A stretch of 64,000 nt of DNA from Cryomorphaceae bacterium BACL29 MAG-121220-bin8 (GTDB lineage Bacteria > Bacteroidota > Bacteroidia > Flavobacteriales > Flavobacteriaceae), in NCBI GenBank assembly GCA_905182765.1, contig CAJJCV010000009.1, forward strand, positions 51,299-115,298. The letters run 5' to 3'. Numbering within the stretch: the first letter of the stretch is position 1; every line of letters starts with the position of its first letter. Of this stretch, positions 1 through 10,090 are shown piece after piece. A program made the position numbers and the translations under genes. Under the pieces are notes generated by a model. That model worked only from the letters and a program-made list of their open reading frames with translations, did not search any database and was not told the origin of the DNA.

Positions 1-29
1 AAAAATTTAATTATCTGTTAATCAGTACT

Positions 30-1085
30 TTATCTTCTTATGTTGTTTTTTCTAAGCCAACTTGTATACTGACGTTTATTTTTATTGTGCTGCCTGTAAG
101 TTTTAGCAAAAATATGATATCCAGGCCTCTTAACATCTGCTACAAAAAATAAATAATCATTATTTTCCATGTTCAAAACAGATTCAATTGAAGAGAAATC
201 CGACATATAAATTGGACCTGGAGGTAAACCTCTATTCAAATATGTATTATATGGAGATTTTATCTTAAGGTCTTTGTACAAAACTCTTCTAATTTTTTTA
301 TCAAAACCTTTCGTTTTCTTTATAGTATAAACAACAGTTGGGTCAGCTTGTAGTCTCATACTTTTTTTTAATCTATTGAAATACACACCCGAAATAGTAG
401 GTCTTTCATCAACTTTTGGTGTTTCTCTTTGAACTATTGAGGCTAAAACCGAGACTTGTATAGGGGATAGATTTAGTGCATCGGCTTTCTTTTTTCTAGA
501 ACTGTTCCAAAACAAATTGTATTGATTAAGCATTTTGTCTCGAAACTGGTCTGCACTTGTGTTCCAATAAAATTCATAAGTATTAGGTAAGAAAATTGCA
601 AAAACAGACTCAGGATTCAAATTATTTGTTTTTAAAAATAATTCTTCGTTAAATGAATTAATTAAACTTAAACTATCAGATTCTATATAATTAGAAACTT
701 TTGAAGCTAAATTCTCCAACCTTTCAATATTGTTAAATATTACATTGACTGGAATATTATTGAATCTCAAAGAATTTATAATTTCTTTATTTGAAAAACC
801 TTTCTTTATTTCATATTTACCTGCTTTTATATTTAGTACATATTTAGTTTTATAGGCTGCATCAAAAAAAGTAGATGAATCTTTTAAAAAAGGAGAGATT
901 TGTGTTTTTAAATTATTTAAGCCTGACCCCGTTGGAATGTATAAAAAAATTTTCTCTTCATTAAAACTTGTGTTTTCAGCATAATAAGTATTATAATAGT
1001 TATAAGTAAACGTTACAGCTAAAAACAAAAAACATGCAACTCCTAACCAAATTATAAATTTATATAATGATTTATTTTCCATCAT
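30..1085 (-). CDS. mltG: Endolytic murein transglycosylase MltG (YceG family)
   Basis: This membrane-anchored lytic transglycosylase cleaves nascent glycan strands and is thought to set their length. The 351-residue protein has a short cytoplasmic tail, one membrane segment at about residues 11-30 and a periplasmic YceG domain. The family signature lies at about 214-253 and contains IVQRE, whose Glu221 corresponds to the catalytic Glu of E. coli MltG, followed by NRL and RLQADPT. It starts directly after the dapF stop codon, so the two are probably one transcript. Two consecutive ATG codons could serve as start and I cannot choose between them. Confidence 0.93.
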   Translation of the reverse strand: MMENKSLYKFIIWLGVACFLFLAVTFTYNYYNTYYAENTSFNEEKIFLYIPTGSGLNNLKTQISPFLKDSSTFFDAAYKTKYVLNIKAGKYEIKKGFSNKEIINSLRFNNIPVNVIFNNIERLENLASKVSNYIESDSLSLINSFNEELFLKTNNLNPESVFAIFLPNTYEFYWNTSADQFRDKMLNQYNLFWNSSRKKKADALNLSPIQVSVLASIVQRETPKVDERPTISGVYFNRLKKSMRLQADPTVVYTIKKTKGFDKKIRRVLYKDLKIKSPYNTYLNRGLPPGPIYMSDFSSIESVLNMENNDYLFFVADVKRPGYHIFAKTYRQHNKNKRQYTSWLRKNNIRR

Positions 1086-1865
1086 TTAAATTTGAATTTC
1101 ACCACTATAAACCATTTTTACGTTTCCTGTAAGTTTTATATTATCATAACCTTTTGAGCATTTATTAAATTCTACTGATAAATCCCCTCCCCTTGTTGCT
1201 ATTTTTAATTTATTTAAAGAAGTTTTATTTAATTCAAACATTGCTAATGCTACAGCTGTAACTCCAGTTCCACAAGAAAGTGTTTCATTTTCCACTCCCC
1301 TTTCATAAGTTCTTACAGAAAATTCAGATTTAGAAATAACCTGAACAAAATTTACATTAACTCCATTATTTTTAAAAATTGAGTTATTTCTTATTAATCT
1401 ACCTTGACTAAAAACATCAATGTTTTCAATATCACTAACTAACTTAACATAATGAGGAGACCCTGTATCAAGAAATAAATCATTTCCATAAATTATAATG
1501 TCATTGACAGGTTTCATCGATAAAGTTATTTGATCATCATAAATCAATGCGTCATGTAAACCATCAAATGCAGTAAAAACAGTTTTATTTTTAATTATAT
1601 TAATGTTTTGAGCAAATTTAACAGAGCATCTTGCTCCATTTCCACACATAGAACCTAAATTACCATCAGAATTATAATAATTCATTAAATAATCTGATGA
1701 ATCTGAGGGGTTTATCAATATCAAACCATCACAACCAATTCCAAATTTACGATCACACAGCTGTTTAATTAAAGAAATGTTTTCAGATGGAAAAGATAAA
1801 TCAGTGTTATCAATAATTATAAAATCATTTCCTGTACCTTGATATTTTTGAAATTTGATTATCAT
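1086..1865 (-). CDS. dapF: Diaminopimelate epimerase
   Basis: The enzyme interconverts LL- and meso-diaminopimelate, supplying the meso form for peptidoglycan and lysine. Both catalytic cysteines are present: Cys74 in MCGNGARC and Cys198 in SCGTGVTA. The length of 259 residues is normal for Bacteroidota and the N-terminal GTGNDF motif is intact. The gene reads leftwards into mltG with no gap, giving a two-gene envelope unit. It is divergent from the HtrA gene across a roughly 100-base AT-rich spacer. Confidence 0.95.
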   Translation of the reverse strand: MIIKFQKYQGTGNDFIIIDNTDLSFPSENISLIKQLCDRKFGIGCDGLILINPSDSSDYLMNYYNSDGNLGSMCGNGARCSVKFAQNINIIKNKTVFTAFDGLHDALIYDDQITLSMKPVNDIIIYGNDLFLDTGSPHYVKLVSDIENIDVFSQGRLIRNNSIFKNNGVNVNFVQVISKSEFSVRTYERGVENETLSCGTGVTAVALAMFELNKTSLNKLKIATRGGDLSVEFNKCSKGYDNIKLTGNVKMVYSGEIQI

Positions 1866-1946
1866 CTAATATTAAAATACGAATATATAAAAAAGTATAA
1901 GGTGTTAAAAAGTAGTTAAAATATATTTTACTAAATTTTAAAAATA

Positions 1947-1954
1947 TAATTTTG
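1947..1954 (+). promoter_or_regulatory. Candidate -7 element for the HtrA gene
   Basis: TAATTTTG fits the Bacteroidota -7 consensus TAnnTTTG and lies 14 bases before the ATG at 1969. I see no clear TTG at the expected distance upstream, so this is a partial match. Confidence 0.35.
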
Positions 1955-1968
1955 AGAAAAATATAATT

Positions 1969-3348
1969 ATGAGAAAATTAATATTAACTTTTTTTGTTTC
2001 ACTAGTTGGTGGATTTTTAGCATTATCCATTCACAACCTTTACTATGATCATTCAAATAATAATATAATTGAGGAAAAGGACAACAGTGTTAACATCTCA
2101 TTTAATCCATCATCAAGCAATAACATATTACCATCTAGTGATTTTGTATCTGCTGCAGAAAAAACAATACATTCTGTAGTTCATGTGAAAAACACTAGTG
2201 TTTCTAGAGGAAACTCATCTTTATGGGATTATTTTAATGATCAGGGAGATAGAACTAAAGTTGGAATGGGTTCAGGAGTTATAATTTCAGAAGATGGATA
2301 TATAATTACAAATAATCATGTAATTGAAAATGCTAGTACGATAGAAATCACAACAAATGACAATAAGACATATACTGCTGAACTACTTGGTAGCGACGAA
2401 GTTTCAGATATTGCTGTATTAAAAATTGTTGGAGAAGAATCTTTTCCTTACATAAGGTTTGCGGATTCTGATCAAACCAAAATTGGTGAGTGGGTACTGG
2501 CTGTGGGCAATCCTTTTAATTTAACTTCAACTGTGACAGCAGGAATAATAAGTGCAAAATCAAGAGATTTAAATGATTTTGATTCCAAAAATCAATCATT
2601 TATTCAAACTGATGCTGCTGTCAATTCAGGAAATAGTGGTGGAGCATTAGTTAATACCAATGGAGATTTAATAGGAATAAATACAGCTATAACAAGTGGA
2701 ACGGGCGGATTTGTAGGATATTCATTTGCAGTACCCAGCAATGTAGCTAGAAAAATTTTTGAAGATATAATTGAGTTTGGAAATGTACAAAAAGGACTAC
2801 TTGGTGTAACTGGATTTGGATTAAACTCAAAATCTGCTAATGAACTGAATATCGATCTGACAGAGGGTTTTTATGTAAATGATATTGAATTAGAAATGGG
2901 AGCTGCCAGAGCTGGTATAAAAAAAGGTGATGTAATTATTAGCTTGGATAATATGAAAATTGAAAAATTCTCTGACTTATCAGGTTATTTAAGTACTAAA
3001 AGACCTGGTGATAAAATTTCTGTAGGAATTATTAGAGATTATAAAAACATTAAATTGAATGTGACTTTAGAAAAAAATAACAATGTAAATTTTTTAGGAA
3101 TGCAATTAAAAAACATGACTAATGATGAATTAAAGACTTATAAGATTACTCATGGTTTAAAGGTTTCTAACTTAAGAAACAGTTCTCTTTACAGAATGGG
3201 TGTGAAACCAGGTTATGCATTAACAGAAATTAATAATACGCAAATCAAAAAAACTGAAGATCTTTTAAATTTCAATTCATCAATAAAAATAAATCAAATG
3301 ATATTTGTAACACCTAACGGTGAAAAAGAAAGGCTTATTTTTGAATAA
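1969..3348 (+). CDS. HtrA/DegP-type periplasmic serine protease
   Basis: This is a trypsin-fold protease for periplasmic protein quality control. The 459-residue protein has an N-terminal membrane or signal segment at about 4-21. The protease domain follows, with the triad His117 (TNNHVI), Asp147 (SDIAV) and Ser223 (NSGNSGGAL). A PDZ domain lies at about 270-365 and a more divergent second PDZ at about 370-455. The architecture matches Do-family proteases. Its stop overlaps the first trmD ATG by one base, so it is probably transcribed with trmD. Confidence 0.93.
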   Translation: MRKLILTFFVSLVGGFLALSIHNLYYDHSNNNIIEEKDNSVNISFNPSSSNNILPSSDFVSAAEKTIHSVVHVKNTSVSRGNSSLWDYFNDQGDRTKVGMGSGVIISEDGYIITNNHVIENASTIEITTNDNKTYTAELLGSDEVSDIAVLKIVGEESFPYIRFADSDQTKIGEWVLAVGNPFNLTSTVTAGIISAKSRDLNDFDSKNQSFIQTDAAVNSGNSGGALVNTNGDLIGINTAITSGTGGFVGYSFAVPSNVARKIFEDIIEFGNVQKGLLGVTGFGLNSKSANELNIDLTEGFYVNDIELEMGAARAGIKKGDVIISLDNMKIEKFSDLSGYLSTKRPGDKISVGIIRDYKNIKLNVTLEKNNNVNFLGMQLKNMTNDELKTYKITHGLKVSNLRNSSLYRMGVKPGYALTEINNTQIKKTEDLLNFNSSIKINQMIFVTPNGEKERLIFE

Positions 3349-4025
3349 TGATGAGAATTGATATAATAAGTGTTCTTCCTGAACTAATTGAAAGTCCTTT
3401 TAATGCTTCAATATTAAAAAGAGCAATTGATAAAAAATTAATTGAAATTAACTTTCATGATCTAAAGGATTATGCTTCAAGTAAAAGAAGACAAGTTGAT
3501 GATTATCAATTTGGTGGTGGAGCTGGGATGGTTATGATGATTGAACCCATAAAAAAATGTATTGATTTATTAAAAAAAGAAAGAACATACGATGAAGTGA
3601 TTTACATGACACCTGATGGAGAAATGTTAAGTCAAAAAATATCTAACAGATTATCATTGAAGGGTAATTTCATTATTTTATGTGGGCATTATAAAGGTGT
3701 GGATCAAAGAGTTAGAGACAGTTTAATAACTATGGAAATTTCTATTGGTGATTATGTTCTCTCAGGTGGTGAACTACCAGCGGCAGTACTATGCGATTCA
3801 ATAATAAGATTAATTCCAGGTGTTCTTGGAGATGAAACTTCTGCATTAACCGATTCATTTCAGGACGATTTATTAGCACCTCCTGTGTACACTAGACCAT
3901 CTTCGTTTGACGATTTAGAAGTTCCTGAAATTCTTCTATCTGGAAATAAAGCAAAGATTGAGCTTTGGAGGGAGGAAAAAGCTTTAGAAAGAACAAAAAA
4001 ACTAAGACCAGATATTTTTAACTGA
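3348..4025 (+). CDS. trmD: tRNA (guanine-37-N1)-methyltransferase
   Basis: TrmD methylates G37 next to the anticodon of some tRNAs, using SAM, and prevents frameshifting. The 225-residue protein is a SPOUT trefoil-knot enzyme. The knot region at about 107-145 includes [11 protein letters not shown] and [12 protein letters not shown]. The start is one of two adjacent ATGs overlapping the preceding stop. It precedes rplS, as trmD does in many bacteria, but rimM and rpsP are not next to it here. Confidence 0.95.
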   Translation: MMRIDIISVLPELIESPFNASILKRAIDKKLIEINFHDLKDYASSKRRQVDDYQFGGGAGMVMMIEPIKKCIDLLKKERTYDEVIYMTPDGEMLSQKISNRLSLKGNFIILCGHYKGVDQRVRDSLITMEISIGDYVLSGGELPAAVLCDSIIRLIPGVLGDETSALTDSFQDDLLAPPVYTRPSSFDDLEVPEILLSGNKAKIELWREEKALERTKKLRPDIFN

Positions 4026-4130
4026 ATTCTTTCTAAAAATAAAAAAAATATGTAATTTCGCATTCGATTTATTATAACCACTGACGATAATCGTGAATGT
4101 TATACTAAATAAATTTAAAATCTTATCAAA

Positions 4131-4481
4131 ATGGAATCTTTAATAAAATTCGTACAAGATGAATTTGTAACCAAAAAAGAAATCCCAACATTCAAATCCG
4201 GAGATACAATAACAGTTTATTACGAAATTAGAGAAGGAGATAAAGTCCGTACTCAGTTTTTCAAAGGTATTGTGATTCAAATCAAAGGAACTGGTCTTAC
4301 TAAAACTTTTACAATAAGAAAAATGTCTGGTACAATTGGAATTGAAAGAATATTCCCAATTAATTTACCTGCCATCCAAAAAATAGAAGTTAACAAAAGA
4401 GGAAGAGTTAGAAGATCAAGAATTTATTACTTCAGAGAATTAAGAGGTAAAAAAGCGAGAATAAAAGAAATTAAGAGATAA
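4131..4481 (+). CDS. rplS: 50S ribosomal protein L19
   Basis: L19 sits at the 30S-50S interface. The 116-residue protein carries the conserved FKGIVIQ and RVRRSRIYYFR segments. It follows trmD after about 105 bases. That spacer holds TAATTTCG at about 4051, one base off the -7 consensus, and a short palindrome, so rplS may have its own promoter. The last residues are basic, as usual. Confidence 0.95.
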   Translation: MESLIKFVQDEFVTKKEIPTFKSGDTITVYYEIREGDKVRTQFFKGIVIQIKGTGLTKTFTIRKMSGTIGIERIFPINLPAIQKIEVNKRGRVRRSRIYYFRELRGKKARIKEIKR

Positions 4482-4499
4482 TTTATTTCCCTAAACTTC

Positions 4500-5729
4500 A
4501 TGAAAAAAATTATAGTAAAAAATCCAGTTGTTGAGTTGGATGGAGATGAAATGACTAGAATTATTTGGGATTTTATAAAAACTAAATTAATTCTACCTTT
4601 CCTTGAAATTGATATTAAGTATTTTGATTTAAGTGTAAAACATAGAGATTTTACAGATGATCAAGTCACTATCGATTCAGCTGAAGCTATAAAAAAATAT
4701 AATGTTGGTATAAAGTGTGCGACAATAACTCCAGATGAAGAAAGAGTTGTAGAATACACTCTGAAAAAAATGTGGAGATCTCCTAATGGAACAATAAGAA
4801 ACATTGTTGGAGGAACGGTTTTTAGAGAACCTATAATAATGAAAAACGTGCCTAGATACGTTCAAGGTTGGACTAAACCAATCTGTATTGGTAGACATGC
4901 TTTTGGTGATCAATACAAAGCAACAGATATAGTGACTCATGGTAAAGGAAAATTAACAATGACCTTCACACCTGAAAATGGAGACAAACCTAAAACTTGG
5001 GAAGTGTATAATTTTCAAGAAAACGGAGTAGCAATGAGTATGTACAATATTGATTCTTCAATTTATGGATTCGCTAGATCTTGTATGAATCAGGCTCTTA
5101 CAAAAAAATGGCCATTATACTTATCTACAAAAAACACTATTTTAAAAGCATATGACGGACGTTTTAAAGATGTTTTTCAAGAAGTTTTTACTAACGAATT
5201 TGAAAATAAATTTGAAGCTGCTGGAATAACGTATGAACACAGGTTAATTGATGATATGGTTGCAGCTGCAATGAAATGGAGTGGTGGATTTGTATGGGCA
5301 TGTAAAAACTATGATGGTGATGTTCAATCGGATACAGTAGCCCAAGGATTTGGATCATTAGGCTTAATGACATCAACTCTTGTTACTCCTGATGGTAAAA
5401 CAATGGAAGCAGAAGCTGCACACGGAACAGTAACTAGACATTATAGAGAACACCAAAAAGGGAATGAAACTTCTACTAACCCTATAGCTTCAATATTTGC
5501 ATGGACCAGAGGTCTTTCCCACAGAGGAAAACTTGATAATAACTCAGAACTTATCGATTTTTGTAAAACACTTGAAACTGTTTGTATTCAAACTGTTGAA
5601 AATGGTCAAATGACAAAAGACTTAGCTGTACTAATTCATGGCAAAGATTTAAATAGAACACATTATTTAAACACCCAAGAATTTTTAGACTCTATTAAAA
5701 AAGGATTAGATTCTAAATATAAAAACTAA
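4500..5729 (+). CDS. icd: NADP-dependent isocitrate dehydrogenase, eukaryotic-type subfamily
   Basis: It oxidises and decarboxylates isocitrate to 2-oxoglutarate with NADP in the TCA cycle. The 409-residue protein belongs to the subfamily that includes mitochondrial and cytosolic eukaryotic IDH rather than E. coli Icd. Recognisable blocks are GDEMTRIIW near the N terminus, [22 protein letters not shown], and [15 protein letters not shown] towards the C terminus. It starts 18 bases after rplS with no visible terminator between. The full length and all catalytic blocks appear intact. Confidence 0.94.
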   Translation: MKKIIVKNPVVELDGDEMTRIIWDFIKTKLILPFLEIDIKYFDLSVKHRDFTDDQVTIDSAEAIKKYNVGIKCATITPDEERVVEYTLKKMWRSPNGTIRNIVGGTVFREPIIMKNVPRYVQGWTKPICIGRHAFGDQYKATDIVTHGKGKLTMTFTPENGDKPKTWEVYNFQENGVAMSMYNIDSSIYGFARSCMNQALTKKWPLYLSTKNTILKAYDGRFKDVFQEVFTNEFENKFEAAGITYEHRLIDDMVAAAMKWSGGFVWACKNYDGDVQSDTVAQGFGSLGLMTSTLVTPDGKTMEAEAAHGTVTRHYREHQKGNETSTNPIASIFAWTRGLSHRGKLDNNSELIDFCKTLETVCIQTVENGQMTKDLAVLIHGKDLNRTHYLNTQEFLDSIKKGLDSKYKN

Positions 5730-5789
5730 ATTTATTGGCATATTTCTTGATCTAATTGAATTAAATAAATCTATTTAATTAAAATTTTA

Positions 5790-8153
5790 ATGCTTAAAAA
5801 GTTTTTATTTATACTTCTCTATTTATCGATAAACTTAATTTATTCACAAGATAAATTTACATTAAGCGGATATGTCTTAGATGAAAATAGTAATGAATCT
5901 ATAATTGGTGCTAACATAATTATTCCAAGCATTAACTCCGGAACAATTACAAATACTTATGGATTTTTCTCAATAACACTTCCTGAAAAAAATTATGAAA
6001 TTCAAATAAGTTCTATTGGATATAAAAATATCTCAACTGATATAGATTTAATAAAAAACGTCAATACTACATTTTTCTTATCTCAAAATATCGAAAATTT
6101 AGAAGAAGTTGTTGTCATAAAAGATGTTGAAGAGATTGATATAACAAAACCTGTAATGAGTTTGAATATCTTATCAAATCAAACAATTAAACAAACTCCT
6201 GTACTATTTGGTGAATCTGATGTTTTAAAAACTATTCAATTACTTCCAGGTGTGTCAAATGCAGGAGAAGGAACAGGTGGATTCAATGTAAGAGGTGGTG
6301 CTGCAGATCAAAATCTAATTTTGTTTGACGAAGCCATAATATACAGTTCATCTCACTTGTTTGGTTTATTTTCAATTTTTAATTCTGATGCAATAAAAGA
6401 AGTTAAACTTTTTAAAGGTGGCATACCTTCATCTTACGGAGGAAGGCTTTCTTCCGTTTTAGATGTATATCAAAAAGACGGGAATAGTAAAAAACATAAG
6501 TTAAGCGGAGGAATTGGAATAATATCAAGTAGATTACTGGGCGAAGGTCCAATAAAAAAGAATAAAGGTTCGTATCTGATTGCAACAAGAGGATCTTACG
6601 CCCACCTTTTCTTGAAATTTACTGATATTGAAAACGTAGCTTATTTTTATGATATTAATACCAAATCAAACTATAAAATAGATAAAAACAACACCTTGTA
6701 TTTCTCTGGATATTTTGGTAGAGACAAATTTAAACTTAGCGACACGTTTTCTAATACCTATGGAAACTCAACATTCAACCTAAGATGGAATCACTTAATC
6801 AATGAAAAAACCTTTTCTAATACTTCTTTGATTTTTAGCGATTACTACTATGGGTTGACACTAAATTTCGTAGGTTTTGATTGGAATTCAGGTATTAAAA
6901 ACTTAAACATCAAGTTTGATTTAAAAAATTATTATTCTAATAAAATACAATTCAACTATGGATTAAACTCTATTTACTACGAATTTAATCCTGGTGAAAT
7001 TAGTCCAATTAACCAGTCAGGTATTAATTTTACAATACTTGAAAGAAAGTTTGCTTTAGAAAATGCGGCTTATTTTGATGTAGTTCATAAAGCCTCGCCA
7101 AAAATATCTCTTAGATACGGTTTTAGATTAAATCAATTTTTAAGATTCAAACAAGATGGCCTGAACAGATATATAAACGACAACCCTGTAACTTTTGATC
7201 AAGATCTTGGTATTTATAAAGAGGCTGAAATAATTGGAGAATACTTAAATCCCGATAATTCAAAAACCATTAAATCCTTTTATAATTTTGAGCCAAGATT
7301 TAATTTTTCTTATAATTTTAAAAATCAAGCTATTAAAGTAAGCTACAACAGATTAAATCAATATATTCATCTAATATCTAACACCAATGCTCCTGCTCCA
7401 CTAGATATTTGGGCTCCGAGTGGACCTTACTTAAAACCACAGCAATTAGATCAATTGGCTTTTGGTTATCACTCTAAATTAAAAAATGGGAATAAATTAG
7501 AAACTGAAGTTTTTTATAAAAAAATTAAAAACAGACTAGATTATATCCCAGGTGCTGATTTAGTTGCTAACGCAGCTGTAGAAAGAATATTATTAGCGGG
7601 AAAAGCAAGAGCATATGGAATGGAATTTTTATTTAAAAAAAATAAAGGCAGACATAATTACTGGATTGCTTATACCCTTTCAAAATCAGAACAAAAAACT
7701 ACAGGACGTAACATTAGTGAAACTGGAATCAATATGGGAAATTGGTACAATACACCATATGACAAAACTCATGACTTTAGTTTTGTATCCAATTATAAAT
7801 TGAATAAAAAATTAACTTTTAATACTAATTTTATATTTCAAACAGGACAACCAACAAATTATCCTGTAGGGCAATACACATATATGAATTTAACGATACC
7901 AAATTATGGGGAACGTAATTCAAATAGACTTCCCAACTACCATAGACTTGATATCTCTCTAACTCTAATTCCTAATAAAAATAAAAAAAGAGATTTCAAA
8001 AGTGAATGGGTTTTTGGATTTTATAATATTTACAACCGAGACAATGCAAATTCTATAACTTTTCAACAAAATCAAAAAACTTTGAAAAATGAAGCAATTC
8101 AATTATCTATTTTTGGAATTGTTCCAAGTATATCTTATAATTTTAAATTTTAA
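5790..8153 (+). CDS. TonB-dependent outer-membrane receptor with carboxypeptidase-like regulatory domain
   Basis: The 787-residue protein has a signal peptide (about 1-19, ending YSQ), then a CarboxypepD_reg-like beta-sandwich (about 22-110). A TonB plug follows (about 130-235, with PGVSNAGEG and FNVRGGAADQN), then a long beta-barrel ending in Phe, as expected for outer-membrane insertion. Such receptors import ligands using TonB energy; the substrate cannot be read from sequence. The next gene begins directly after its stop and encodes a DUF4249 lipoprotein, a pairing typical of Bacteroidota. This is not a SusC/SusD pair, since no SusD-like gene follows. Confidence 0.9.
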   Translation: MLKKFLFILLYLSINLIYSQDKFTLSGYVLDENSNESIIGANIIIPSINSGTITNTYGFFSITLPEKNYEIQISSIGYKNISTDIDLIKNVNTTFFLSQNIENLEEVVVIKDVEEIDITKPVMSLNILSNQTIKQTPVLFGESDVLKTIQLLPGVSNAGEGTGGFNVRGGAADQNLILFDEAIIYSSSHLFGLFSIFNSDAIKEVKLFKGGIPSSYGGRLSSVLDVYQKDGNSKKHKLSGGIGIISSRLLGEGPIKKNKGSYLIATRGSYAHLFLKFTDIENVAYFYDINTKSNYKIDKNNTLYFSGYFGRDKFKLSDTFSNTYGNSTFNLRWNHLINEKTFSNTSLIFSDYYYGLTLNFVGFDWNSGIKNLNIKFDLKNYYSNKIQFNYGLNSIYYEFNPGEISPINQSGINFTILERKFALENAAYFDVVHKASPKISLRYGFRLNQFLRFKQDGLNRYINDNPVTFDQDLGIYKEAEIIGEYLNPDNSKTIKSFYNFEPRFNFSYNFKNQAIKVSYNRLNQYIHLISNTNAPAPLDIWAPSGPYLKPQQLDQLAFGYHSKLKNGNKLETEVFYKKIKNRLDYIPGADLVANAAVERILLAGKARAYGMEFLFKKNKGRHNYWIAYTLSKSEQKTTGRNISETGINMGNWYNTPYDKTHDFSFVSNYKLNKKLTFNTNFIFQTGQPTNYPVGQYTYMNLTIPNYGERNSNRLPNYHRLDISLTLIPNKNKKRDFKSEWVFGFYNIYNRDNANSITFQQNQKTLKNEAIQLSIFGIVPSISYNFKF

Positions 8154-8999
8154 ATGAAAAAAAAATTTTTTTATATAATAATTATAATTTTCTATAGCTG
8201 TGAAAAAGTTGTGGATATTAATACAAATTATTCTGATGAAAGAATAGTTTTAGACGCTTCAATTTTTAAAAATATTAATGAAGATTTTGCCACTGCAAAA
8301 GTAATAGTGAGTAAAACGGCTCCATATTTTAGTGAAAACAATACAGAAATTGAAGAAGCTGAGGTTTACATTCAAACCAAAAATGGAAATATTAACTTAA
8401 AATACAACTCGGAAAAAAAATATTATACAAATACAATTGATTATATAAATTATGAAGAAGTTTATGAGTTCTTTGTTATTTACGATGAGCAGAATTATTA
8501 TTCATCTGAAAAACTAATAAAAATATCAGGAATTGAATCCGTGATTTTTGGAGATAGAAAATCACTCAATAAAGATGAAGTAGAATTACTAATAACATTT
8601 ACTGATCCAAAAGAAATTGGTGATTTTAATCTTTGGAAATTTGGACCAAAAGGAAAAGGGGATTCCTACGATTATTTAGTGTCCAGAGACCTTTATACTA
8701 ATGGAAATCAATTCACTTTTTCTTTTTTTATTGATAAAACTGAATATTTTAATAATGATGAGTTTGTTTATGTTGAAATGACAGGATTAACAGAAGAGGG
8801 GTTTAATTATCTTAATATTTTAACCGCTCAAGCTGGAGCACAAAACGGAAGACCCTTCTCATCGGCGAGTTCAATTATAAAAGGAAATATTATAAATCAA
8901 TCAAATCCTGAGAAATTTCCTTTAGGTTACTACAGAGTTTCTGAATTTGATTACTTTAGATTATCAAAAGAAGATGCCCCTGATGGGTTTTTTGATTAA
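8154..8999 (+). CDS. DUF4249 family lipoprotein
   Basis: The 281-residue protein has a lipoprotein signal ending at Cys16 (FYSC). After it come the features of the DUF4249 family: an Ig-like N-terminal part (VLDASIF..., AEVYIQ) and a C-terminal region ending near GYYRVSEFDYFRL. It abuts the TonB receptor gene and is surely co-expressed with it. I infer that it is a surface or periplasmic partner of that receptor, but the biochemical role of DUF4249 is not known to me. The start lies in an A/T homopolymer-rich stretch where sequencing errors could hide. Confidence 0.82.
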   Translation: MKKKFFYIIIIIFYSCEKVVDINTNYSDERIVLDASIFKNINEDFATAKVIVSKTAPYFSENNTEIEEAEVYIQTKNGNINLKYNSEKKYYTNTIDYINYEEVYEFFVIYDEQNYYSSEKLIKISGIESVIFGDRKSLNKDEVELLITFTDPKEIGDFNLWKFGPKGKGDSYDYLVSRDLYTNGNQFTFSFFIDKTEYFNNDEFVYVEMTGLTEEGFNYLNILTAQAGAQNGRPFSSASSIIKGNIINQSNPEKFPLGYYRVSEFDYFRLSKEDAPDGFFD

Positions 9000-9008
9000 A
9001 AATAATTT

Positions 9009-9818
9009 ATGAGTTTTGAAAAAATAACAGAATCAAATTCAAGTTATGATGATTTAGAATTAAAATCTTCATTAGAATTATTAAAAATAATTAACAAAGA
9101 AGACCAATCTGTTGCTTTTAGTGTTCAAAAAGAATTAAACAACATTAATAAATTAATTTTAAAGGTAATTGAACAAATTAATAATGGAGGAAGACTTTTT
9201 TACATAGGGTCAGGTACAAGTGGAAGGCTAGGAGTAGTTGATGCATCAGAATGCCCACCAACATTTGGAGTGGATTCGAATCTTGTCAATGGTATTATAG
9301 CAGGTGGAGATAAAGCCATACGTAAAAGCATCGAAAATGCCGAAGATAATATTAATAAAGGATGGGAAGATTTAAATAATCATAAAATCAATAAAAATGA
9401 CTTTGTGATTGGAATTGCGGCATCTGGAACAACTCCATACGTTATAGGTGCTTTAAATGAATGCTTCAAACGGAAAATACCGACAGGTTGTATCACTTGT
9501 AATCCAGGGAGTCCTTTATTTAATATAAGTGATTTCCCTATTTCAGTAAATGTTGGCCCTGAAGTAATAACAGGAAGTTCAAGAATGAAAGCAGGAACTG
9601 CTCAAAAACTGGTTTTAAATATGATTTCAACAATATCAATGATTAAGATTGGTAAAATAAAAGGTAATAAAATGATAGACATGCAGCTTTCAAATGTCAA
9701 ATTAGTTAATAGAGCAAAAAAAATTGTTATGAATGCCTTAAATATAGATGAGAAAAAGGCAATTGAGCTCTTAAATGTTCATAAAAGTGTTAGAAAAGCA
9801 ATTAATAGTAATTCATAA
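9009..9818 (+). CDS. murQ: N-acetylmuramic acid 6-phosphate etherase
   Basis: MurQ cleaves the lactyl ether of MurNAc-6-phosphate to give GlcNAc-6-phosphate and lactate in cell-wall recycling. The 269-residue protein has the SIS-fold sugar-binding signature GSGTSGRLGVVDASECPPTF at about residues 67-86, and a later MKAGTAQKL block. It is at the short end for the family but has the C-terminal helical region. The next gene starts at its stop codon. No MurNAc kinase or anhydro-MurNAc kinase is adjacent. Confidence 0.93.
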   Translation: MSFEKITESNSSYDDLELKSSLELLKIINKEDQSVAFSVQKELNNINKLILKVIEQINNGGRLFYIGSGTSGRLGVVDASECPPTFGVDSNLVNGIIAGGDKAIRKSIENAEDNINKGWEDLNNHKINKNDFVIGIAASGTTPYVIGALNECFKRKIPTGCITCNPGSPLFNISDFPISVNVGPEVITGSSRMKAGTAQKLVLNMISTISMIKIGKIKGNKMIDMQLSNVKLVNRAKKIVMNALNIDEKKAIELLNVHKSVRKAINSNS

Positions 9819-10042
9819 TGAAAAATAATTTATTTAGTAAAGGTTTTAAGTATATCATAATATCTTTCTTCTTTATGTTCCTAGGTCCTACCCTGATGTT
9901 TCAATCTCTAAAAAACGAAGACCATCCTTGGTTTTCAATTGTTTTTACAATTAGTATAATTGTATGTGTAATTGCTGTTGTTCAAGGTATCAGAGGTTTG
10001 AAAAATATTGTAGATTCAATATTTAAAAAAAAAGACAGTTAA
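9818..10042 (+). CDS. Small two-helix membrane protein (DUF6095-like)
   Basis: The 74-residue protein has two hydrophobic helices (about 12-30 and 40-60) joined by a short loop containing EDHPWF, and a lysine-rich C terminus. It resembles the small DUF6095 family often found beside murQ in Flavobacteriia. The family name is from memory. Its ATG shares one base with the murQ stop, implying translational coupling. Function is unknown. Confidence 0.7.
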   Translation: MKNNLFSKGFKYIIISFFFMFLGPTLMFQSLKNEDHPWFSIVFTISIIVCVIAVVQGIRGLKNIVDSIFKKKDS

Positions 10043-10043
10043 G

Positions 10044-10073
10044 TTGTTAAGTAATTCAATGATATTATCTTTG
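10044..10073 (+). promoter_or_regulatory. Promoter of the thrS-infC-rpmI-rplT operon
   Basis: TTG at 10044-10046 and TATCTTTG at 10066-10073 are separated by 19 bases, a full match to the Bacteroidota TTG-N19-TAnnTTTG form. The -7 element ends 17 bases before the thrS ATG, so the leader must be only about 10 bases. That leaves no room for a T-box or long attenuator. Confidence 0.72.
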
Positions 10074-10090
10074 CAATAATATTTTTATAA

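Noticed and set aside
4084..4094. Palindrome ACGATAATCGT before rplS
   Set aside because: Arms of only five bases in AT-rich DNA; no second copy near other ribosomal genes and no known regulator to match.
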